Origin: Leptolyngbya sp. NIES-3755
GTDB taxonomy: Bacteria > Cyanobacteriota > Cyanobacteriia > Leptolyngbyales > Leptolyngbyaceae
Assembly: GCA_001548435.1 (NCBI GenBank)
Contig: AP017308.1
Coordinates: 2,489,030-2,553,029, forward strand
Reading direction: 5' to 3'
Length of the DNA stretch: 64,000 bases
In this document: positions 13,801 through 22,768 of the stretch, piece after piece
How the letters are laid out: every line of letters begins with the position of its first letter
Numbering within the stretch: the first letter of the stretch is position 1
Notes under the pieces: model-generated
Told to the model about the DNA's origin: nothing
Database searches by the model: none
What the model saw: only the letters and a program-made list of their open reading frames with translations
Program-made: the position numbers and the translations under genes

Positions 13801-14536
13801 TTTGAACATCAGGATCGCGGAGTGAAGAGACAAACACTGGAACTGGGCAAAGATTGCGATCGCACAATGCCTGACACAGTTCATCAATCACCGCAGTGTT
13901 ACCCGATAGATAGTGAGCACGATAAAACAGAATTCCAACCTTTCGAGCACTACAAACCGGACTCGATCGATAGCTACAACTTTCCCCAGTCCGGTACAAT
14001 CCCACTCGCGGCACAACTTGAGGATCAGCAACCTCACAGTCAATCTCAAGATAAGTTTTTGCTAGAAACTGTAGTGCATTGCGATAGTTCTCGACTCCTC
14101 CTTCATTGAAGTAGCGCCAAACTCGTTCGACTTGAACAAATGGAACCGTCGAATGGCTCATCAAATCCAAATCCGGTCGATCGTCTCCCGGCAGCACAAT
14201 CAATGTGGCTCCAGATTGCTCAACCGTTTCGCGTACCACTTCCAAACCATACGACCAATATGACCGACCTCCAATAATCCGCAGCACAATCACCTTTGCC
14301 GCTTCTAAAACTTCTTCTGCATAAGTATCGATCGTGAGTTGCTGCTGAAGCTGGAGTAAATTCACTCCTCGAACTTCTGGAAAATCAGTAGGTAATTGAG
14401 CAACCGCAACAGACAACGTTTGAATATCTGTATCCGCAGCCGTAATCGTCACGATCGGGGCAGGAGTTTGCTCAACAAAAACAACGCCTTCGAGATCGGG
14501 AGTCCAACCTCCAGGAGTCGCAGCAATTCGGTGCAT
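10850..14536 (-). CDS. cobN: cobaltochelatase large subunit CobN
   Basis: The 1228-residue protein is of the CobN/ChlH family. The signature HVGKHGNLEWLPGK lies at about residue 545, with SYGLEVVRETV early, RPEVLPTGRNFYSVD past the middle and MRTGGDDLAEAL further on. CobN inserts cobalt into hydrogenobyrinate a,c-diamide in aerobic cobalamin synthesis, with an AAA+ partner pair. In cyanobacteria the partner may be shared with the magnesium chelatase ChlI/ChlD. The N-terminus MHRIAATPGGW favours CobN over ChlH. The length is slightly below that of ChlH. It is monocistronic here; the tRNA array and IS lie downstream. Confidence 0.9.
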   Translation of the reverse strand: MHRIAATPGGWTPDLEGVVFVEQTPAPIVTITAADTDIQTLSVAVAQLPTDFPEVRGVNLLQLQQQLTIDTYAEEVLEAAKVIVLRIIGGRSYWSYGLEVVRETVEQSGATLIVLPGDDRPDLDLMSHSTVPFVQVERVWRYFNEGGVENYRNALQFLAKTYLEIDCEVADPQVVPRVGLYRTGESCSYRSSPVCSARKVGILFYRAHYLSGNTAVIDELCQALCDRNLCPVPVFVSSLRDPDVQSELLNYFQPKEQCSIDILLNTTSFSLGSTDGDVPELWRTLNVPVLQVILSGGTVEQWREQLRGLSPRDTAINVALPEVDGRIISRSISFKAVQAKHPALQTEVVTYQAVSDRVQFVADLTQNWVELRRSEVSDRKVALILANYPSRDGRLANGVGLDTPASCIEILKALQRQGYTVENIPENGDELVFKLTEGVTNDPEARELRKVNQSLPLLEYETYFSTLPVQQSMIDRWGTPPTDFLIPGIQFGNVFVGIQPARGYDRDPSLNYHAPDLEPTHDYLAFYYWVREVFGTQAIVHVGKHGNLEWLPGKSVALSENCFPEIAIAALPHFYPFIVNDPGEGSQAKRRAQAVILDHLTPPMTRAELYGGLQKLEALIDEYYEAQNLDPSRLNVVRDRILELVETDNLRNELPSDSDSILELITNTDRYLCELKEAQIRDGLHIFGKCPEDRQLRDLIVAIARHPQPNRIGLTRAIAEDWNLDIDPLTTDPAEPLNDQFRTVGDAIAAIETEAANLVDRLFQGDTPQGHAYTPELSWIQSFLLPALQNTHQEIDFLLHGLNGGYVPAAPSGAPTRGRPEVLPTGRNFYSVDIRSIPTESAWQVGRKAAEAIIERYTQENGEYPRTIGLSIWGTSTMRTGGDDLAEALALLGVQPVWDGISRRVVDFEILPLSVLGRPRVDVTLRISGFFRDAFPNLIDLFDQAVAAIAQLDEPSDQNPLAAQVKQETQTWIDSGLSVEIADRRSRHRIFGSKPGAYGAGLQGLIESQNWETDADLARAYINWSSYAYSSSGAAQSAPEAFQNRLNQMQIVLQNQDNQEHDLLDSDDYYQFQGGLAAAVRSTQGKNPTTYFGDHSLPENPKVRSLKQQIARVYRSRVINPKWIAGAMRHGYKGAFEMAATIDFLFAYDATAQCVEDYMYQGVAEAYLFDDAVQGFIRSKNPWALRDMAERLLEANQRGLWKQTEQATLDQLRAIVLEAEGVIEGQIS

Positions 14537-14598
14537 AGACGCTTCAAACCGTGAGAGTACAAGTTCCTAATCTATCGTGAATCCAACGAGTGATTCTA

Positions 14599-15024
14599 CT
14601 AACTTGACCAATCTACAAGCTTTAAGCCTGGAACCTGTCCAAAATCGCGCTGATTCCGAGTCACGATCGTGGCATCCTGTGAAAGCGCAATTGCCGCAAT
14701 TCTCATATCTCTTTGCAATCGAGCTTTCCGCAGTGAAGGATTTTGTTGTAAAAGAGATCGAAAACATTGATCAGCGGCTCGATCGAAATTAAGAATTTCT
14801 GTTTGTTTGAGATAATCGATCGTAGTTGTAAAACGACTGTACAACTCAACAAAATCATCGATTGGCTTCGCCTGATTGATTCGTGTGATCCACCCGTTAA
14901 AAATCTCCTGAATCGTAATTACAGTCGTACAAGCTTCGGGATGCTGATTGACTTGTGCTTTGAGACGTTGATCGCCACGCAGAATTAAAGAAACATGGTC
15001 AGTATCTAAAATCAATCGAGTCAT
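14599..15024 (-). CDS. VapC-type PIN-domain toxin (pair 1)
   Basis: The 141-residue protein has the PIN ribonuclease acidic residues: D in LILDTDH at the N-terminus, E in TIQEI at about residue 40, D in MRIAAIAL (residue ~108) and TRNQRDF near the end. VapC toxins cleave RNA, often tRNA or rRNA. The ATG at 15024 overlaps the stop of the upstream antitoxin by one base (TGATG), so the two are translationally coupled. An upstream TTG in the same frame is less likely. Confidence 0.88.
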   Translation of the reverse strand: MTRLILDTDHVSLILRGDQRLKAQVNQHPEACTTVITIQEIFNGWITRINQAKPIDDFVELYSRFTTTIDYLKQTEILNFDRAADQCFRSLLQQNPSLRKARLQRDMRIAAIALSQDATIVTRNQRDFGQVPGLKLVDWSS

Positions 15025-15350
15025 CAATTTTGGGTCATGTAGTAGGTTGGGTCAATGTCTTCATCTCCCAAAGCATCTCGCTCAGATTGAATGATTTCGA
15101 TGACTTCTTTGAAGTAGAGATCGTCCTGAAAGAGTCCGAAAAGCTTTTCCCAAGGATTTCTAGCAAGTGCTGGAATTGGCAAGTTTACCTTCACTGCTTC
15201 TGAATCTTGAACCTGCTCAAGCACCATCCTTTTCAGATCTTCGATCGCGCTTTCTCGTGACTCGGCTTTGACTCGGTAGGAGGGGATTTCAAAGACCGAA
15301 GCTTCAAACTGCCCCGATTCCAGCGATTTAACTAATAAGGTGAGATTCAT
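15024..15350 (-). CDS. antitoxin of the VapC pair (pair 1)
   Basis: The 108-residue protein begins MNLTLLVKSLESGQFEASV and contains YRVKAESRESAIEDLKRMV, a HicB-like small alpha/beta start often seen in cyanobacterial partners of PIN toxins. The C-terminal part is acidic and may bind the toxin. It is directly upstream of vapC with a one-base overlap, which is the main support for the role. Confidence 0.7.
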   Translation of the reverse strand: MNLTLLVKSLESGQFEASVFEIPSYRVKAESRESAIEDLKRMVLEQVQDSEAVKVNLPIPALARNPWEKLFGLFQDDLYFKEVIEIIQSERDALGDEDIDPTYYMTQN

Positions 15351-15471
15351 ATCGAGGATTCACAACGATAGTCTTAGTTTAGCGGCGATCGACATCTCCC
15401 ATCGAATTCAAGGTGTTGAAAATTTTATTCCTCGTTACACTTAAGCGTATTCGTTACTTCACACTGTGGTT

Positions 15472-16503
15472 ATGTTCCGCCTCTTTTTGCTTGCAGCGCT
15501 CAGTTTGGCAACCGTCGGGGCTTGTGTCGCTCCTCAGAAAGTTGCTATCGAACAACGCGCCAATGCTCTCACTCCAACCGAATTGGCGATCGACAATCAA
15601 TTCGATAGTGCTTCCGATTTTGCCGAAGGTGCAGCACTCGTTCAGTTTGGTCAAGAATTTCGCTATATCGATCATTCGGGTCGGCTAACTGTTACGCCAA
15701 AAATGGAGCTAGAAGCCCATGCCCCTTTTTCTGAAGGCTTAGCGCTCGTTCGTCTCAATGGACTATTTGGCTACATGAATCGACAGGGAGATCTTGCGAT
15801 CGAGCCTCGATACGAGCAAGCTTCCAAATTCCAGGAAGGACTCGCAGCAATTCGGGTGAACTATCAATACGGATTCATCAAACCGACTGGGGAAGTCGTG
15901 ATCCCGCCTAAGTACCGGATGACATCGGGATTTTCTCAAGGATTTGCAGCGGTGAAGGTGGGCGAGAAATACGGCTACATTGATCAAACTGGAAGAATGG
16001 CGATCGAGCCACAATTCGAGGATGCTTGGCGATTTGCTTCTGGATTGGCAACGGCTCGGATTGGGAAGAAGTGGGGCTACATCAATCAAAGTGGAAAGTT
16101 TGTGGTTCAGCCGCAGTTTGATGGAGCGTTTAGTTTATCGGATTCAATGGGGCGAGTTCGTGTGGGCAACCAATGGGGCTACGTTGATCCAAGTGGAAAA
16201 ATCGCGATCGCACCTCAATTTTCTTTTGCCTCTGATTTTTCTAACGGATTAGCTTTAGTTCAAAGTAATGAAAAATGGGGCTACATTGATAAATCTGGAA
16301 GGTTTGTGATTCAGCCGAAATATGATTTTGCTGGAAGTTTTTCAGATGGATTAGCGCCTGTCAAAATTGATGATAGATGGGGGTTTATTGATCCGACTGG
16401 AAGAATTGCGATCGCACCCCAGTTTGAGGAGGTTGGTTCATTCAACGAAGGGTTAGCTCGCGTCAAATTAAACGAAAAATGGGGCTATATTCGCAAGCCT
16501 TGA
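15472..16503 (+). CDS. WG-repeat protein with lipoprotein-type signal
   Basis: The 343-residue protein starts MFRLFLLAALSLATVGAC, a hydrophobic leader ending in a lipobox-like cysteine. It is then built of about eight repeats of 34-35 residues with the pattern WGYID-x-SGR-x-IQPQFD...F..GLA.V. The last repeat is partial. WG repeats form beta-rich surfaces. The role is unknown; periplasmic or membrane-anchored placement is inferred. ATG at 15472 is preferred over the GTG six bases upstream because it begins the leader. Confidence 0.85.
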   Translation: MFRLFLLAALSLATVGACVAPQKVAIEQRANALTPTELAIDNQFDSASDFAEGAALVQFGQEFRYIDHSGRLTVTPKMELEAHAPFSEGLALVRLNGLFGYMNRQGDLAIEPRYEQASKFQEGLAAIRVNYQYGFIKPTGEVVIPPKYRMTSGFSQGFAAVKVGEKYGYIDQTGRMAIEPQFEDAWRFASGLATARIGKKWGYINQSGKFVVQPQFDGAFSLSDSMGRVRVGNQWGYVDPSGKIAIAPQFSFASDFSNGLALVQSNEKWGYIDKSGRFVIQPKYDFAGSFSDGLAPVKIDDRWGFIDPTGRIAIAPQFEEVGSFNEGLARVKLNEKWGYIRKP

Positions 16504-16582
16504 GAAAATCTATCAGCAGATCAGTAGATGGACTTGATTCTCCTTATTAGAGTGGATTCGATCGCACTCTAGGAAATCACCT

Positions 16583-17836
16583 GTGGATGTCTACATTCTT
16601 GATCTATTGGTCATTGGATTACTGTTGCTGATGGTCACGCTGGGATCGGGATGGATCGCCCGATTACCTCTTTCTTACGCACTGATTTATCTATTAGTTG
16701 GAATTATTCTAAGCCCTTATGGACTCAATCTAATTCAAGTTCGCCCAGATGCTAATTTTCTAGAACGAGTTGCTGAGATTGTTGTTCTCATTTCTCTATT
16801 TAGTTGTGGACTGAAAATGAGCCGTCCATTGCAATATGGAGCATGGCGATCGACAATCCGATTAATCGGTTTATTGATGCCGATTACCATTTTTGCGGTT
16901 GCCGCGATCGCGCATTATATTGTCCGTCTAGATTGGGGCTTATCGATTCTTTTAGGTGCAATTCTCGCTCCCACCGATCCGGTTTTAGCCTCAGAAGTTC
17001 AGCTAGAAGATCCGCACGATCGTGATGAATTAAGATTCGGAATTACTTCAGAAGGCGGATTAAACGATGCTCTAGCATTTCCATTTGTTTATTTTGGAAT
17101 TCACTGGATTGAAAATGAAAGTTGGCGATCGTGGTTTCACAAATGGATTGCGATCGATCTGATTTGGGCGATTTTTGCTGGAATCGTAGTTGGCTTTCTC
17201 GTGGCAAAAGCCATTAAGCAAATCGATAAAAGACTTGAACGCTTTCGCACTCCAGACGATTTGATGGAAGATTTCGTCGCTCTGAGCGCAATTTTTATCA
17301 CGTATGCCCTAACCGAATTAGTTAACGGCTACGGATTCTTAGCGGTCTTTGTTGCTGGGATTGCGATGCGGCGCAGGCGAAACGCTGAATACACTCAAGA
17401 TCAGTTACACTTCATCGAACGTCTGGAAAAACTCGCAGAAATCGGAACCATTTTGCTGCTCGGATCGATGCTGAGATTTCAACCAATGCTAAGATTTGCG
17501 GGGGATGCCTTCGTGATTGCCTTCAGTCTGATCTTCGTGATTCGACCGATCGGCGCTTGGATTAGTACGATCGGCTTAAAAGTCCATCCCGCGACTCGCT
17601 GGCTCTACGGCTGGTTCGGAATTCGAGGAGTTGGCTCGATCTACTATCTCGCTTACGCTTTCGGGAATGGGCTAAAAGGAAACGACGGAGAGCAAATTGC
17701 CTGGATTACGTTTTGGACGATCGTTCTTTCCGTTCTAATCCACGGTGTCACCTCCACTCCCCTCATGCGCTGGTATGAACGCAATGTGGAACATAACGAA
17801 ACCCTAGAGGAAAATCCGGCTCAACACGAAGCTTAG
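16583..17836 (+). CDS. CPA1/Kef-type cation:proton antiporter
   Basis: The 417-residue protein has 11-12 hydrophobic segments. The conserved core includes LAPTDPVLASEVQ (the TDP motif with a transport aspartate) and GGLNDALAFPFV (the ND pair) as in NhaP/CPA1 exchangers. It would move Na+ or K+ against H+ at the cytoplasmic or thylakoid membrane. The start is GTG at 16583 with AGGAAA upstream; no ATG fits. The gene ends just before a strong terminator at 17843-17879. Confidence 0.87.
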   Translation: MDVYILDLLVIGLLLLMVTLGSGWIARLPLSYALIYLLVGIILSPYGLNLIQVRPDANFLERVAEIVVLISLFSCGLKMSRPLQYGAWRSTIRLIGLLMPITIFAVAAIAHYIVRLDWGLSILLGAILAPTDPVLASEVQLEDPHDRDELRFGITSEGGLNDALAFPFVYFGIHWIENESWRSWFHKWIAIDLIWAIFAGIVVGFLVAKAIKQIDKRLERFRTPDDLMEDFVALSAIFITYALTELVNGYGFLAVFVAGIAMRRRRNAEYTQDQLHFIERLEKLAEIGTILLLGSMLRFQPMLRFAGDAFVIAFSLIFVIRPIGAWISTIGLKVHPATRWLYGWFGIRGVGSIYYLAYAFGNGLKGNDGEQIAWITFWTIVLSVLIHGVTSTPLMRWYERNVEHNETLEENPAQHEA

Positions 17837-17842
17837 ACCCGT

Positions 17843-17879
17843 AAAACCCCTGAAAAATCTAAAAATCAGGGGTTTTTCT
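17843..17879 (+). terminator. intrinsic terminator of the antiporter gene
   Basis: AAAACCCCTGA and TCAGGGGTTTT pair around an A/T-rich loop of 12 bases, followed by TCT. It is seven bases past the stop codon. Confidence 0.85.
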
Positions 17880-17963
17880 GTTGCATCTTGTTACAACCAC
17901 TTTCCGAAATGTGCGTTTTCGTTCACATTGAGGAACTATAACCCTGAGATAAGGAGTTTCAAC

Positions 17964-18059
17964 ATGTCTTTATCCGACACTCAAGTTTTAGTTGCGCTGG
18001 TCGTGGCTCTCATTCCGGGAGTCCTCGCTTTTCGGTTAGCAACTGAGCTTTACAAGTAA
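17964..18059 (+). CDS. psaM: photosystem I reaction centre subunit XII
   Basis: The 31-residue peptide MSLSDTQVLVALVVALIPG... ends FRLATELYK, the standard PsaM sequence: one transmembrane helix with the conserved N-terminal S/T-DTQV and C-terminal ELYK. PsaM lies at the PSI trimer interface in the thylakoid membrane. AAGGAG at 17951-17956 precedes the ATG. It is a separate transcription unit after the antiporter terminator. Confidence 0.96.
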   Translation: MSLSDTQVLVALVVALIPGVLAFRLATELYK

Positions 18060-18530
18060 GGTTCCGACCTGGCAGGAAACAGTTTTAGAAGCAAACGAGC
18101 CGATCGCAGAAAGAAACCTGTAAATTCAGTGATCATTTTGCGATGTAGCAAGTAAACTATCTAGGCAAGTTTCCTGCCTGAATGGGTTCTTTCCGCTCAG
18201 GTAGGCTGCTAAAGCGACAAAACCTTGCAAGAAACACAACAGTTAAGACCTCGAAAAGTGAGATCTTCTCTTTTTTCTCCGTTTTAAGTTTTGTCTTTTT
18301 TGTGACTAGCGCACTTAGTTCACTCGTACTTCTTGATTTTGGGTTCCAGATTTGCAATTTTAGGTAAGCTCTACTAACCAATTAATCAAGTTTTTGATCA
18401 ATTGAAATCGCGATTCTTTGCTTGCAAGAGGTAAAGAGTTCAGTCGAGCGCTTATTCAAATTGCACGTCGTCACAAGAGTGAATTTCTTCGTGCTTGAGT
18501 AGCTTTTTTGCTGTCACGCTATATGAACCC
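18060..18530. other. intergenic region after psaM with inverted repeats, no gene seen
   Basis: There is no convincing coding frame. GGCAGGAAAC at 18071-18080 is complementary to GTTTCCTGCC at 18169-18178, and AGGCA/TGCCT (18163-18179) makes a local hairpin inside the right arm, so the psaM 3' region can fold. T-rich stretches follow at 18261-18300. Nothing else is recognised. Confidence 0.4.
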
Positions 18531-18950
18531 ATGAACGCACTTCCCCTACCACAGCCTCCTGAGTCTCCGAAATCTCGTCGTTCTCGCTCTCCAAAATCGT
18601 CGCGCCGTTCTCATCAACAGCAAGACCGCGTTTTGGCAGCCGAAGTGATCGCGAAACTCAGCGTCAATCTCGTGATTTCTGGAGCCGCGATCGCTGCTCT
18701 CGTACAGTTAATTCCTTATAGTCTCAATCAACAGGCAAAACTAAAAGAAATCCAAGCCGAAGTTCAAACCGCAGATACGAGGGTGTCTCGGTTGAAGACT
18801 AACTTTAATCGTTATTTTGATCCTCAACAGGCGAATGCGATCGTGCAGGAGCAAACGAATCGGGCTGACCCGAATCAGCGTCTAGTCGTCTTAGGAGATT
18901 CGGATTCGCCTGTACAAGTCACTGAACCGACTACGGCGCAAAATCCTTAG
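18531..18950 (+). CDS. conserved cyanobacterial membrane protein with coiled coil
   Basis: The 139-residue protein has a basic S/R/P-rich N-terminus (about 1-38), one hydrophobic helix at about 48-68 (LSVNLVISGAAIAALVQLIPY) and a following helical segment (KLKEIQAEVQTADTRVSRLKTNFNRYFDPQQ). The layout (single TM helix then coiled coil) resembles FtsB/FtsL-like proteins, but the family is known to me only as a conserved cyanobacterial unknown. The start at 18531 is chosen because the conserved part begins there. Confidence 0.7.
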   Translation: MNALPLPQPPESPKSRRSRSPKSSRRSHQQQDRVLAAEVIAKLSVNLVISGAAIAALVQLIPYSLNQQAKLKEIQAEVQTADTRVSRLKTNFNRYFDPQQANAIVQEQTNRADPNQRLVVLGDSDSPVQVTEPTTAQNP

Positions 18951-19048
18951 TTTAAATATGGAAACTGTTGAAGCGTCGGGATGGATTCATCTCGGCGTTT
19001 TTGCATGAAAAAATCGCACTCCATAACAGAATGCGATTTAGGTAGAAT

Positions 19049-19342
19049 TTAGAGTGATTTCACAGACACTTCAGGGTCAGTTTCTACCGTTTCGACCCTG
19101 TAGGTGAATGATTGACCTTCAGGACTTGTGGAAGCGTGTCGAGCAAAAGAGGTTTCGCTGTGCCAAACCGGGATTTTAGGAAATTCCCAATCCGGTTCAA
19201 AAACGGGAGTTGCGAGTGAACACGCTTTCCAGGTGCTCTGGACAGAAACATTGAGTTGGCTACAGTGCCCTCCACGCCGTCCTTCGGGGGAATAAAAACG
19301 GCAATGGCGACAAGTCGAGGTGAAGGCATCGTTACTTTTCAT
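19049..19342 (-). CDS. conserved small cysteine-containing protein
   Basis: The 97-residue protein has the N-terminal pattern TCRHCRFYSPEGRRGGHCSQLN, with three or four cysteines/histidines placed as in a small metal site, followed by CSLATPVF. I recognise it as a conserved type in cyanobacteria without known function. It has a good-length open frame and is isolated on the minus strand. Confidence 0.65.
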   Translation of the reverse strand: MKSNDAFTSTCRHCRFYSPEGRRGGHCSQLNVSVQSTWKACSLATPVFEPDWEFPKIPVWHSETSFARHASTSPEGQSFTYRVETVETDPEVSVKSL

Positions 19343-19981
19343 TTCTCGGACGATTGCGATAATAAGTGTGAAACGGCAGGACTACTTCTTAAGGAAGTCT
19401 TTGGTGTTGTTATGGATTGCTGCGAATTGAGAAACAGTTAGCGAAAAAGTTCACTCATTTCAAAGGGTGTTATGAATGAGCAATAGAAATTTCACGAAGA
19501 GGGCAGTTTCTAATCTCTATTGTGAATTGTGTTTCAAGTGACCTATTGTCATGAAATCCTTGGAAATCGCTGCTAGTTCTCGGTTGTAGAGGCTAGTTTT
19601 GAAAATAGGGTTTCATATTGTTTTTAGAATTCGGGGATCACTCTAAAGGCAGAGGAAGCTATTCTAAAATTCGATCGAAGGCAATTCGAGACGACGAAGA
19701 ACAGAACGGGGATCATAGAGAATACAATTCAATCTCCCTTTCTATCCATTAGGTATTCCCAAATTCGTCTGACAATGAAAACGCTTTTATATTCTGAAAT
19801 CATCCTATTTCCTAATAATCTATATTCATCAGTGTGTTTGATAGGAACAAATTGCCCTTCTGAAAAGAGGAATAATTCTCTCTAGTCATATAGACGGTTT
19901 ACAGATTTCTAAAAGTATGCGGGTCGGCAAATTCTCACAATTTCTTCACTCAAAATCGCAAGTATTCTTCACCAAAAATGG
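19343..19981. other. 640-bp intergenic region, nothing recognised
   Basis: The sequence is A/T-rich with many stops in all frames. I see no tRNA fold, no clear terminator and no repeat. It must contain the promoter of the gene at 19342 and the 3' untranslated end of the cysteine desulfurase gene. Confidence 0.4.
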
Positions 19982-21115
19982 CTAAATTTGTCGGAGTGCC
20001 TGAACGGTCTCTTGTACAGAACGGGCAGCTCGATCGATGTCTGCTTCAGTATTAAATCGTCCAATTCCGAACCGAATCGACGCAAACGCTAAGTTTTTTG
20101 GAACGCCGATCGCGCTCAGCACATGAGACGGTTCAATTTTCGCTGAGGTACAAGCAGACCCAGAGGAAACCGCGATCGACGATTGCAATCCCAGCAATAA
20201 CGCCTGTCCGTCCACCCCTTCGACGCTGATGTTCAAATTTCCTGGTAAGCGCTGAGTTGGATGTCCGTTTAGATGAACGCCTTCAATCTGCAACTGTTCC
20301 CACAAGCGATCGCGCAATTTGCCAATTTGAAGCATTTCCGAAGTTGGATCAGAAATCTCGATCGCTTTCCCCAATCCAACAATTAAAGGCGTGTAGAGCG
20401 TTCCCGATCGCATTCCTCGCTCGTGTCCGCCTCCGTGTAACTGTGCTGAAACTTGAACTCTAGGATTCTTGCGCCGCACGTACAAAGCACCAATGCCTTT
20501 TGGAGCATAAAGCTTGTGCCCGGTGATCGACATCAAATCAATGTTCTTAACTGTGAGGGGAACTTTCCCGATCGCTTGTGCCGCATCGGTGTGAAAAAGA
20601 ATGTTTCGACTGTGGCAAAGTTCGCCAATTTTGTCGATCGGATGAATCACGCCAATTTCATTGTTTGCCACCATGACCGAAACCAAAATCGTATCTTCGC
20701 GCATGGCGTTTTCGAGTTCCGTCAGATTGATTAAACCAAAGCGATCGACTCCCAAGTAAGTCACTTCAAATCCAAGCGATTCCAAATATCGACAAGGATC
20801 TAACACAGCATTATGTTCAGTCTGAACCGTGATAATGTGTCGCCCTTGATTGAAATACGCTTCTGCGACTCCTTTGATTGCTAAGTTATTCGCCTCAGTT
20901 GCACCGCTCGTAAAGATGACTTCTTCGGGTGTGGCGTGAATGGTTTCAGCAATGATTTCTCGTGCTTGTGTCACGGCGGCTTCTGCTTCCCAGCCATAGG
21001 CATGAGTCACACTTGCAGGATTGCCATAATGCTCAGTGAAGAAAGGAAGCATTGCAGCTAAAACGCGATCGTCTACCCGTGTGGTTGAATGATTATCGAG
21101 ATAAATCGGACGCAT
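19982..21115 (-). CDS. iscS: cysteine desulfurase (IscS/NifS family)
   Basis: The 377-residue class V aminotransferase-type PLP enzyme has the PLP lysine in SITGHKLYAPKG (about residue 200) and the catalytic cysteine in SSGSACTSAK (about residue 320), with HTDAAQAIGK before it. It removes sulfur from cysteine for Fe-S clusters and other thio-cofactors. Its length and the short Cys loop fit the IscS/NifS group rather than SufS. No Fe-S scaffold gene is adjacent. Confidence 0.9.
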   Translation of the reverse strand: MRPIYLDNHSTTRVDDRVLAAMLPFFTEHYGNPASVTHAYGWEAEAAVTQAREIIAETIHATPEEVIFTSGATEANNLAIKGVAEAYFNQGRHIITVQTEHNAVLDPCRYLESLGFEVTYLGVDRFGLINLTELENAMREDTILVSVMVANNEIGVIHPIDKIGELCHSRNILFHTDAAQAIGKVPLTVKNIDLMSITGHKLYAPKGIGALYVRRKNPRVQVSAQLHGGGHERGMRSGTLYTPLIVGLGKAIEISDPTSEMLQIGKLRDRLWEQLQIEGVHLNGHPTQRLPGNLNISVEGVDGQALLLGLQSSIAVSSGSACTSAKIEPSHVLSAIGVPKNLAFASIRFGIGRFNTEADIDRAARSVQETVQALRQI

Positions 21116-21137
21116 ATCTTAATCACAGGGCTACTGA

Positions 21138-21449
21138 ATGACCAATCCGTTTGATCTGTATGAGCAAATTCTATTTACAGGCTATACCGAAGATGAAATT
21201 TTGGAGATGGAATTGTTGATGTCAGATTGGAATCAGGCAACCTATCAAACGATCGCTCATAGTATTGTTGACCATGCAGAGCGACATGGATTCTCCGGAG
21301 AGTATCTAAGGTATCTTCGCAAGGCAAAGAATTTCAATAAAAAAGGTGCGAGACAGAAAGTTCTATCCGATGGGGCAATAAGATGGAACAAAGGGTTTGA
21401 ATTTCTAATCGAGCGCTCTGGCAAAATTGTTTCATACGGCGAAAACTAG
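21138..21449 (+). CDS. hypothetical protein, 103 residues
   Basis: Not recognised. The N-terminal half is acidic and helical (DLYEQILFTGYTEDEILEMELLMSDW). The C-terminal half is basic (RYLRKAKNFNKKGARQKV). It is divergent from the desulfurase gene, with only 22 bases between starts, and is followed six bases later by another small gene on the same strand, so the two look like an operon. Confidence 0.55.
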   Translation: MTNPFDLYEQILFTGYTEDEILEMELLMSDWNQATYQTIAHSIVDHAERHGFSGEYLRYLRKAKNFNKKGARQKVLSDGAIRWNKGFEFLIERSGKIVSYGEN

Positions 21450-21455
21450 CGGTCT

Positions 21456-21863
21456 ATGAATAAACGACTTCTTTCACAGCCATCTTCTGATCTAATCCAT
21501 ATTAGTAAATTGGTAGAACAGTTAAATCTGGACTATCAAGCAATGCGATCGCAGCGTCATCAACTAGCGCAATGGGAAGAAGACCAGGATTTTAGTATTT
21601 TGGGTGAGATTGAGCTATTTGCAACGAAGATCCAAGGGTATGCAAGTCAGGTAATGACCCAGAACTTTCAAGAATCGATCGATGAAATGGCTCAACAGCT
21701 TAAACAACTGAAGCTCTTTGAAATTGAATATTTTGCAGACTGGTACTTTACTCAGAGTGCTAAATATTCACAGATAAAAGCATATATCGAGGCGCAAAAT
21801 TATCTAAGGCTTTTGCTCCTAGAGTATCTCAATCAACATTCTTCTTTGCAGTCAGCAGTGTGA
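21456..21863 (+). CDS. hypothetical helical protein, 135 residues
   Basis: Not recognised. Almost wholly alpha-helical, with many Q, E and L (LVEQLNLDYQAMRSQRHQLAQWEEDQDF, then MAQQLKQLKLFEIEYFADWYFTQ). It follows the 103-residue gene by six bases and probably forms a pair with it. A small accessory two-gene unit (for example effector and immunity) is possible, but nothing in the sequence proves it. Confidence 0.5.
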   Translation: MNKRLLSQPSSDLIHISKLVEQLNLDYQAMRSQRHQLAQWEEDQDFSILGEIELFATKIQGYASQVMTQNFQESIDEMAQQLKQLKLFEIEYFADWYFTQSAKYSQIKAYIEAQNYLRLLLLEYLNQHSSLQSAV

Positions 21864-21917
21864 TTCCTCTTTCACAGTCTTTCTCTAGGCTTCAGTTCGG
21901 TTAGAAATCGATCTGCT

Positions 21918-22571
21918 TCAGCTAAATGGCGTGGCTGGCTCTAGAGTGACCTCAAATACGTTAGCAAATGCGATCGCAATTTCTCGTTTGACTTCGTCGA
22001 TCGTGATTCCTGGTACAAATTGCTCAAGACTCCCAACGGCTTTATCTGAAATACCACAGGGAACAATGCGATCGAATCCACTTAAATCGGGATTCACATT
22101 CAGAGCAAATCCGTGCATGGTGATCCAGCGACTGACTTTAATGCCGATCGCAGCTAACTTTCGATCTTTTACCCAAACTCCAGTAAGTCCCGAAATTCGC
22201 GTTCCTGATAGTCCATACACCGCTAAAACTCGAATGATTACTTCCTCTAACTGTCGAAGATACCAATGCAAATCTCGCTGATAGTAGTTCAGATTTAGAA
22301 TCGGATAGCCCACAATCTGACCGGGACAATGATAAGTGACTTCTCCGCCGCGCTCGATGCGATGAAGTTCGTACTCAGAGTGATTTGGATCGAACTTGAG
22401 AAACCCAAGATCAGAGCCTTGTCCTAACGTATAAACCGGGGAATGCTCTAGCAGGATTAAAATATCACTGAGATCCGAATTCTGTTTCCGTGCATCTACC
22501 AGCGATCGCTGCCAATCCCAAGCCGTTTTGTAAGCAGTCAAACCTTCAGAGTAGAGAAGACACGATCGCAT
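21918..22571 (-). CDS. lipB: octanoyltransferase LipB
   Basis: The 217-residue protein (from [11 protein letters not shown]) transfers octanoyl from acyl carrier protein to lipoyl domains. Family motifs are visible: [18 protein letters not shown] (substrate histidine region), [29 protein letters not shown] with the catalytic lysine, and [16 protein letters not shown] with the catalytic cysteine. The frame is open upstream to 22739, but homologues start at MRSC-like sequences. Confidence 0.93.
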   Translation of the reverse strand: MRSCLLYSEGLTAYKTAWDWQRSLVDARKQNSDLSDILILLEHSPVYTLGQGSDLGFLKFDPNHSEYELHRIERGGEVTYHCPGQIVGYPILNLNYYQRDLHWYLRQLEEVIIRVLAVYGLSGTRISGLTGVWVKDRKLAAIGIKVSRWITMHGFALNVNPDLSGFDRIVPCGISDKAVGSLEQFVPGITIDEVKREIAIAFANVFEVTLEPATPFS

Positions 22572-22768
22572 GAAAGATATTGATCCCAAACACTTCACTC
22601 TGAAACATTTTCGTTTAAAGATCAAGCGAGAAACAGATGAAATTACCGAATACTGCGAATCAAGAATTATCAACAGATGCAAAAGATTTTTAACGGAATG
22701 GTTTGCCAGAATACAAAGTGCTAGTGTGAAGTTAATCACCCACCACTTCAGGGGAGGAAATAGCTTAT

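Noticed and set aside
18157-18381. Overlapping short frames on both strands after psaM
   Set aside because: Low complexity, no ribosome-binding site and no family pattern. The region looks like folded non-coding 3' sequence.
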